A stretch of DNA of 36,657 nt from an uncultured Oscillospiraceae bacterium (GTDB taxonomy: Bacteria; Bacillota_A; Clostridia; Oscillospirales; Oscillospiraceae). The notes beneath the pieces were generated by a model that saw only the letters and a program-made list of their open reading frames with translations, did not search any database and was not told the DNA's origin. Made by a program: the position numbers and the translations under genes. Below, in pieces: positions 32,125 to 36,657 of the stretch; position 1 is the stretch's first letter, and every line of letters begins with the position of its first letter. The stretch spans positions 1 to 36,657 of the forward strand of contig CAJTTS010000025.1 in NCBI GenBank assembly GCA_910579155.1, read 5' to 3'.

Positions 32125-33138
32125 TTATTCAACTTCTGGTGATACTTCCTCAGAAGGCTCTGGGGATAAACTTATTGCGGATAATTCATTGTAAACATTT
32201 GTAAGCCTTTGGCGGACGTCAAGTGCTTTAGCATCGGGGAAAATCGGCCATTCCGTTGTTTGATTCGCCATTGACCGCGTCATTGCCCTTAAACATTCGG
32301 CAAACTCATGCAACAGCTTTGAATAATCTTTCATCTTGGCACGCATCATTTCCTTTGTGCGAGGATCTATGCGCTCTATACGCCTATACATATTGGGGAA
32401 CAAAGTTTCTGCATCCCCATACAGAAACATAATATCTATTGGATCTATTGGAGAACTGCGAAAATTTTCGTCGCTCTGCATCAGACAAAGTCTCATCTCG
32501 GCGATTCTTTTAACCTCAGTCCAGAGGTGCATCTCCTCCTCTCGTCTTATCTTCACCGTCTGCATATCATCATTCAATTCCACCCATACCCGACTATCAT
32601 CAGCCACCTTCTCAATGAAGTCATCTGTAATCTCTTTAGTGTATAAGAGGCCATCCTCATTATCTGTATAGGTTGTATACAAAAGAACCCTTGTAAGGAA
32701 ATCAGGGACATCAAGTGTACTTTGCAACAGTAACTCATCTTTATGCATTCCAAAGCACTTTCTAAAAATCTCTATATTCTCAGATTCAAGAGTCATATCT
32801 TCATAGATGATATAAAGAATTGCCAAAACAGCTTTCTTAACCTTATCTGGTAAGAGCACAGGCATCACTTTAGCGTTGAATCTCTCTCTTGCAATCTCTA
32901 CCGATGGAAAATGCCCATCTCTTAACTCGAACGGTCGCTCACAAGATAATAGTCTATTCACTACAGGTGGGTTGCCCTCTATATCATCGGGATCATCAAC
33001 ATCAAAGTCCAATTTGCTTGCCAAGCTGCTATTTCGTCTGTCTACTACCCACGCAATTCTTGGGACAAATTTATTTTGCGTTAATCCTTGTTTGCAATAA
33101 CTCAAAATCTTGGCAAATATGCCAAAGCATAGTCTCAT
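32125..33138 (-). CDS. unidentified 337-residue protein
   Basis: ATG 33138 is chosen because GGAGGGCTTAAT stands right before it on the minus strand. The protein is acidic and helical, without signal peptide or membrane span. An N-terminal basic part (ILSYCKQGLTQNKF) is followed by a long helical region (LLPDKVKKAVLAILYIIYED, EIFRKCFGMHKDELLLQST) and an acidic Ser/Glu/Pro tail. I recognise no family. Upstream it is divergent from the small membrane protein at 33359. Its codon use and lower G+C differ from the rest, suggesting a cargo gene of separate origin. Confidence 0.65.
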   Translation of the reverse strand: MRLCFGIFAKILSYCKQGLTQNKFVPRIAWVVDRRNSSLASKLDFDVDDPDDIEGNPPVVNRLLSCERPFELRDGHFPSVEIARERFNAKVMPVLLPDKVKKAVLAILYIIYEDMTLESENIEIFRKCFGMHKDELLLQSTLDVPDFLTRVLLYTTYTDNEDGLLYTKEITDDFIEKVADDSRVWVELNDDMQTVKIRREEEMHLWTEVKRIAEMRLCLMQSDENFRSSPIDPIDIMFLYGDAETLFPNMYRRIERIDPRTKEMMRAKMKDYSKLLHEFAECLRAMTRSMANQTTEWPIFPDAKALDVRQRLTNVYNELSAISLSPEPSEEVSPEVE

Positions 33139-33358
33139 ATTAAGCCCTCCGTTTGTGTATATAGTAGAAATTCTCCTATGCGACACTCAGGCAACTTCCA
33201 GGCAACGACAAGAGAACTTAGCTATGGTAATATTCAGACAACCCAACCTCTTTCCGGCGCGGGCCCCGTCGGAAAAGGTTTCCGTGCCAAAGGCGGCAGA
33301 ACAACGGGGAGCGGGCGGACACTCCCCCAAGAGGATTAATAAAACAGGAGATGTAGAT
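33139..33358. promoter_or_regulatory. divergent intergenic region
   Basis: This 220-base gap separates a minus-strand and a plus-strand gene and must hold both promoters. The A+T-rich stretch near 33155-33175 contains TATATAGTA (TACTATATA on the minus strand), a possible -10 for the minus gene. A G+C-rich segment near 33255-33330 can form small hairpins. No gene is seen. Confidence 0.4.
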
Positions 33359-33661
33359 ATGTGTAACTTTATTAGACCTGATACCGTCCATATCTTGGGC
33401 GGTATCCAGCAGACTGGGCATCAGCCCGAGTACCACGCTGACGGCCAGAGCCAGCCCGAATCTAAGCCAACTTGGTGGGGCAAGTTCAAAGCAAAAGTAA
33501 AACACGTTTGGCACGAAGTCATGGCTGTTGCAGCAGATGTCAAAGAAAACATTATGCCTATTGTCGCTGGCGTGGGATCTTTTCTTGTCGGTTGGGCAGC
33601 CTTCTGCAACCGTACCCGTAACAGTGATCGTCAACGGGGTACTCCGGCATGGGCATGGTAA
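33359..33661 (+). CDS. small protein with one membrane segment
   Basis: This 100-residue protein begins behind CAGGAG. A hydrophilic N-terminus of about 37 residues leads to a basic amphipathic stretch (WWGKFKAKVKHVWHEVM). One membrane segment (IMPIVAGVGSFLVGWAAF, about 64-81) follows, then a short basic tail. It overlaps the ATPase gene by 13 bases. Unknown function; the coupling suggests a membrane partner of the downstream ATPase. Confidence 0.6.
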   Translation: MCNFIRPDTVHILGGIQQTGHQPEYHADGQSQPESKPTWWGKFKAKVKHVWHEVMAVAADVKENIMPIVAGVGSFLVGWAAFCNRTRNSDRQRGTPAWAW

Positions 33662-35271
33662 CACCCTCAATAGGCGGGAAAAGAATCAGTAATTTCGGTG
33701 TGGACATCCACCGAATCGTTGATATCTATGTCGATTCGTCAGCAGAGCCGACGCGCTATGCCAAGATTTCCCTGTTTTTTGAGGATGGCAGTTCAAGCAA
33801 GATGGTGCGTGTAGCATTGTCCAAACTTTCAGTTATAAACTGGAGCGCAATAGACTACCGTGCTGCCCTTGACCCTCAAATCGCGGTTACACGGGCAAAC
33901 CGCTATATCGCCGATAGTATACGGCGGGCATTGGATGGCCTTCCGGTGACAAATGTACACCAACTGAGCCACCCAGGGCTATGCAAAATCAACGGCGAAG
34001 CTGTTTTCTGCACTGGCGGGGAGGTCATTCGACCTCCCGCCAGCGCAACGCAGATGTCAGAAATTGAATTGGAACCTATGCCTCAACGCTTAGACTTTGA
34101 TGACAACGTCTCTGAAACGGAAACTGCTGCCGAGGTGCTGAACCTCATCAGTTTGTTCCCCAACCCTGGGAGAATCATCCTCTCGCAGATGCTTGTTGCT
34201 CTGCTGCGCCAAGCGTATGAAGATGCGGGGAGCCGTCCGTCCTTCTGCGTTTTTCTGCACGGACGCACTGGAACTCAAAAAACGACACTTGCCAGCTTTT
34301 TTACCCAGATATATAACCGCGCCGATGGAATCGCCGAACCAACACGCTTGAATACCAGCCACGCTTCTGCTGTGGAAATGTTGCTTGACTTGACTGACCA
34401 AGTGAAGGTTTTCGACGATTTGTTTCCGGCTGCCTCCAGCTCAGTCCGTAAGAAACAAGAGGAAACTCTCTCCGAAATCACCCGCTATATCGGGGACGGT
34501 TCGATTCCTGCCCGAATTAAGAGCGGCAAGGTACGAGAAGGACAACCTAAATGCGGAGTGCTTTTCACAGGTGAGTACCTCATAGGGGAAGGCTCCGATG
34601 CCGCCCGCCTCCTTCCGGTGGAAATGACAAAACCGGATACCGCTGCCCTCAGTTACTTTCAAAAGCGGCCACTAATCATTTCGACCTTTTACCGCTATTT
34701 CATTATATGGATCATCGAAAATTATGAGGAAGCTGTCTCCTACTTGGGGGAGTGGCTGGAAGAGTACCGCAAAACCGATCTGGGTGTGCATGACCGACTG
34801 CGTGAGACTCATTTTTTCCTCAATAGTGCCTATTCACTTTTCTTGACATACTGTGGAGAAAAAAGCGTGCTGTCCGAAAATGAGATAGCACAGTTCCACA
34901 GTAACTTTCTTAACCTGCTTTCCAAATTGGTTCGGGAACAGAATGAGCGAGTGTGCCCGACAACCTCTGCACAGCCCCCGCAGGGAAACGCTTTGGATCG
35001 CATTAGGAAACTATATCGGAGTAATCAACTGTCCATTGCGGATGATAAACGCCAGTTTAGCGTCCAGCAACATGACGGTGTTATACACAAAGGCTGTCTG
35101 TGCTTACGGCCTCAAGCCCTGTCTCGTTTTTTCCCGAGCAACAACATCAAGGATATTGCCCGTGAACTGGATGACCAAGGTGCTCTAAACAAGGGCAAGG
35201 ATAGCCCTGCAAAGAAAATCTCTGCCTTGAAAGGCAAGTATTTCTACTGGATTCCGCTCTCCCGCCTATAG
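33649..35271 (+). CDS. primase/helicase-like ATPase (DUF927-like)
   Basis: This 540-residue protein has an N-terminal nucleotide-sugar-free beta region (1-160) and an ATPase core with Walker A GRTGTQKT (205-212) and Walker B VFDD (254-257). A sensor-like tract GVLFTGEYL (near 293) follows, then a long helical C-terminus. The pattern fits the DUF927/plasmid primase-helicase group. It lies opposite the Rep gene and probably unwinds DNA during element replication. Start 33649 overlaps the preceding gene; ATG 33655 is an alternative. Family moderately sure. Confidence 0.7.
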   Translation: MGMVTPSIGGKRISNFGVDIHRIVDIYVDSSAEPTRYAKISLFFEDGSSSKMVRVALSKLSVINWSAIDYRAALDPQIAVTRANRYIADSIRRALDGLPVTNVHQLSHPGLCKINGEAVFCTGGEVIRPPASATQMSEIELEPMPQRLDFDDNVSETETAAEVLNLISLFPNPGRIILSQMLVALLRQAYEDAGSRPSFCVFLHGRTGTQKTTLASFFTQIYNRADGIAEPTRLNTSHASAVEMLLDLTDQVKVFDDLFPAASSSVRKKQEETLSEITRYIGDGSIPARIKSGKVREGQPKCGVLFTGEYLIGEGSDAARLLPVEMTKPDTAALSYFQKRPLIISTFYRYFIIWIIENYEEAVSYLGEWLEEYRKTDLGVHDRLRETHFFLNSAYSLFLTYCGEKSVLSENEIAQFHSNFLNLLSKLVREQNERVCPTTSAQPPQGNALDRIRKLYRSNQLSIADDKRQFSVQQHDGVIHKGCLCLRPQALSRFFPSNNIKDIARELDDQGALNKGKDSPAKKISALKGKYFYWIPLSRL

Positions 35272-35398
35272 CAATGCAGGACTGCGCTTCCGTTAACGCT
35301 GCAATTTTAATTATATATTCTTTCTTTAGCAGATAGCAGGTGTTGCAGGTCATGCTTGCTTACTCTGCATATGCCGTAACAGAAAGGAGAAAACAGCT

Positions 35399-35596
35399 AT
35401 GGTCTATAACAATTTTGACGTTATGCCTCTCGTTCTCAGCGTGGAGGACATCGCCGACACCTTGGCTATCGGGCGCAATAAAGCCTACAGCCTAGTGAAC
35501 AACGGCACTATTAAGGCGCTGAAAATCGGCCAGCACTACCGCATCCCACGGGATGAGTTCATTGAGTTCGTCAAGAATGGCGCACAGAGCGCCTGA
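35399..35596 (+). CDS. xis: excisionase-type HTH protein
   Basis: This 65-residue protein has the helix-turn-helix of excisionase/HTH_17 proteins: LSVEDIADTLAIGRNKAYSLV, then NNGTIKALKIGQHYRIPRDEF. GAAAGGAGA precedes ATG 35399. Directly upstream of an integrase, it is the expected directionality factor that promotes excision of the element. Confidence 0.85.
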   Translation: MVYNNFDVMPLVLSVEDIADTLAIGRNKAYSLVNNGTIKALKIGQHYRIPRDEFIEFVKNGAQSA

Positions 35597-35601
35597 ACAC
35601 C

Positions 35602-35641
35602 GGGGCTGTCCGCTACTATCGTGGTGGACAGCCCCTATTTT
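35602..35641 (+). terminator. terminator between xis and int
   Basis: GGGGCTGTCC (35602-35611) pairs with GGACAGCCCC (35626-35635), followed by TATTTTAC. It lies between the excisionase stop and the integrase ribosome site and may keep int expression lower than xis unless transcription reads through. Confidence 0.75.
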
Positions 35642-35658
35642 ACCACAAGGAGGCCGCT

Positions 35659-36657
35659 ATGTCTATCAGGAAGCGAGGAAAACGTTACCAAGTTACCTAC
35701 CGTGTCCCCGGCGAGGCCACGCCAAGGACGGAAACCTTCAAATCAGAGGATGAAGCCCTGATTCGGGACGCTCAAATCAGGCTTGCCAAGCAGAACGGCA
35801 CCTTTGAGCCGCCAGTGCGCCAAGCCAAGGGCAAGATCGCACCAAAGAAGGATATTACGGTCAAAGAGTTCATGGACGAGTATGTGGAGGTCTACGGGCT
35901 GAAAAAGTGGGGCAATTCTTTCTATACAGCCAATCTTGGCCTTATCAAGAATTACATCATCCCCTACATCGGAGATCGCTATGTCCGCTCCATAACTACC
36001 AGGGATATGGATGCCTACTACACCATGCTTCTGGAACAGCCTGCCGTCATTGTCTCCGGCCATCACGATACCGGGGCAAAGATCAGCGCACATACGGTAT
36101 CCAGAATCCACAAGCTGCTGAAAAGTGCCTTTGGGAAGGCGGTAGCCTGGGAGTATACTTCGATCAACCCGACCCTCGGCGCTACTCTGCCGGAGCAGCA
36201 CAGCAAGGAACGTGCCGTGTGGTCAGACGATGAAGCGATTGAGGCTTTGAAGGTATGCGAGAATCCTGCCCTGCGCACCTGTCTCTATCTGGCGTTAGGA
36301 TGCTCCCTCCGGCTGGGGGAGATCCTGGGCCTACAGTGGGCCAACGTCCACATTGACGGCCCCTACGCCGCCGCTGGCGAGGCACATTTGAAGGTGGACC
36401 GTGAGCTTCGCCGCTGCTCTAACGAGAGCATAGCGGCCTTGGAGAAGGTCAACCGCAGTACGATCATCTTCAAGTTTCCCCAGGTCATGCCCAAGAAAGC
36501 CACCACCAGCCTTGTGCTGAAAGCGCCCAAGACAGAGAGCAGCAACCGCACGATCTATCTGCCCCAGGCTGTGATCGACGAGCTGCGCACCGCCAAGGCC
36601 CAGCAGGAGCAGTACAAGGCCATGCTGGGGGACGAATACCGGGACTATGATCTGGTA
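35659..36657 (+). CDS. int: tyrosine integrase (partial at right edge)
   Basis: This frame of at least 333 codons runs off the window. It has an N-terminal arm-binding domain (SIRKRGKRYQVTYRVPGEA), a core-binding SAM-like domain (TVKEFMDEYVEVYGLKKW, about 75-180), and the first catalytic Arg in CSLRLGEILGLQW (about 212-224). A beta-hairpin Lys is likely in LKAPKTESSNRTIYLP (about 290-305). The HxxR, GH and Tyr lie beyond the edge. AAGGAGG precedes ATG 35659. It probably integrated the element at the tRNA-Arg site on the left, and matches the style of the left integrase remnant. Confidence 0.92.
   Translation, partial: MSIRKRGKRYQVTYRVPGEATPRTETFKSEDEALIRDAQIRLAKQNGTFEPPVRQAKGKIAPKKDITVKEFMDEYVEVYGLKKWGNSFYTANLGLIKNYIIPYIGDRYVRSITTRDMDAYYTMLLEQPAVIVSGHHDTGAKISAHTVSRIHKLLKSAFGKAVAWEYTSINPTLGATLPEQHSKERAVWSDDEAIEALKVCENPALRTCLYLALGCSLRLGEILGLQWANVHIDGPYAAAGEAHLKVDRELRRCSNESIAALEKVNRSTIIFKFPQVMPKKATTSLVLKAPKTESSNRTIYLPQAVIDELRTAKAQQEQYKAMLGDEYRDYDLV

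Noticed and set aside
30344..35271. Filamentous-phage-like module (gene II-like Rep, small membrane protein, ATPase)
   Set aside because: The ATPase has DUF927-like rather than Zot-like features, and no coat or assembly genes are present.

Overview
The window looks like chromosome from an anaerobic, fairly high-G+C Firmicute of the gut Clostridia (Oscillospiraceae-like). This is an inference from strong AGGAGG-type ribosome sites, SLH-anchored surface protein, an oxygen-sensitive radical-SAM sulfatase maturase, LacI-type control and the style of the mobile genes. It splits into two regions: a catabolic locus (1-14540) and an integrated mobile element (15281 to beyond the right end), joined by integrase debris and a tRNA-derived attachment site.

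Catabolic locus. After the 3' end of an unknown gene come a TauE/SafE anion exporter (146-937) and an anaerobic sulfatase-maturating enzyme (1089-2213) with its own promoter. A LacI-family regulator (2293-3327, minus) is divergent from a long plus-strand operon: sulfatase, TctC-B-A tripartite tricarboxylate-type transporter, two further sulfatases resembling sulfamidase, a LacX-like aldose epimerase and a secreted clan-A (GH51-like) protein with three SLH motifs. Two near-palindromic 14-bp operators (TGTTAACGRTAACA) lie in the divergent intergenic region, one just downstream of the operon promoter. None of the sulfatases has a signal peptide. The genes suggest a complete route: surface glycan binding or cleavage, uptake of an acidic sulfated product by the TTT transporter, cytoplasmic desulfation by formylglycine sulfatases activated by the maturase, and export of sulfur oxyanion by TauE.

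Junction. The C-terminal part of a tyrosine integrase (14534-15079) is followed by a perfect 3' half of tRNA-Arg(CCT) on the minus strand (15281-15325), with the tRNA's own terminator. The tRNA homology stops at the anticodon loop, as expected for attL of an element that integrates in this tRNA. A second integrase, in the same orientation and preceded by an excisionase, runs off the right end (35659-36657), so the same locus was probably used twice.

Mobile element. From left to right: a RelB/ParE-type toxin-antitoxin pair; a Mor-like regulator; a Ycf46-like AAA+ ATPase with an unknown partner and a Sel1-repeat protein; a run of small genes including a possible 40-residue secreted peptide; a phage/plasmid-type block (DUF932, YqaJ exonuclease, Cys-cluster protein, DUF3846, sigma-like factor, DpnD/PcfM-like, BRCT); a DUF262 gene broken by a 258-bp MITE-like insertion with a clean 5-bp target duplication; a serine resolvase behind a likely recombination site; a probable Rep protein on the minus strand with iteron-like repeats upstream; an unknown minus-strand gene; a small membrane protein; a primase/helicase-like ATPase; and xis-int. 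No rRNA, complete tRNA or CRISPR array was seen.
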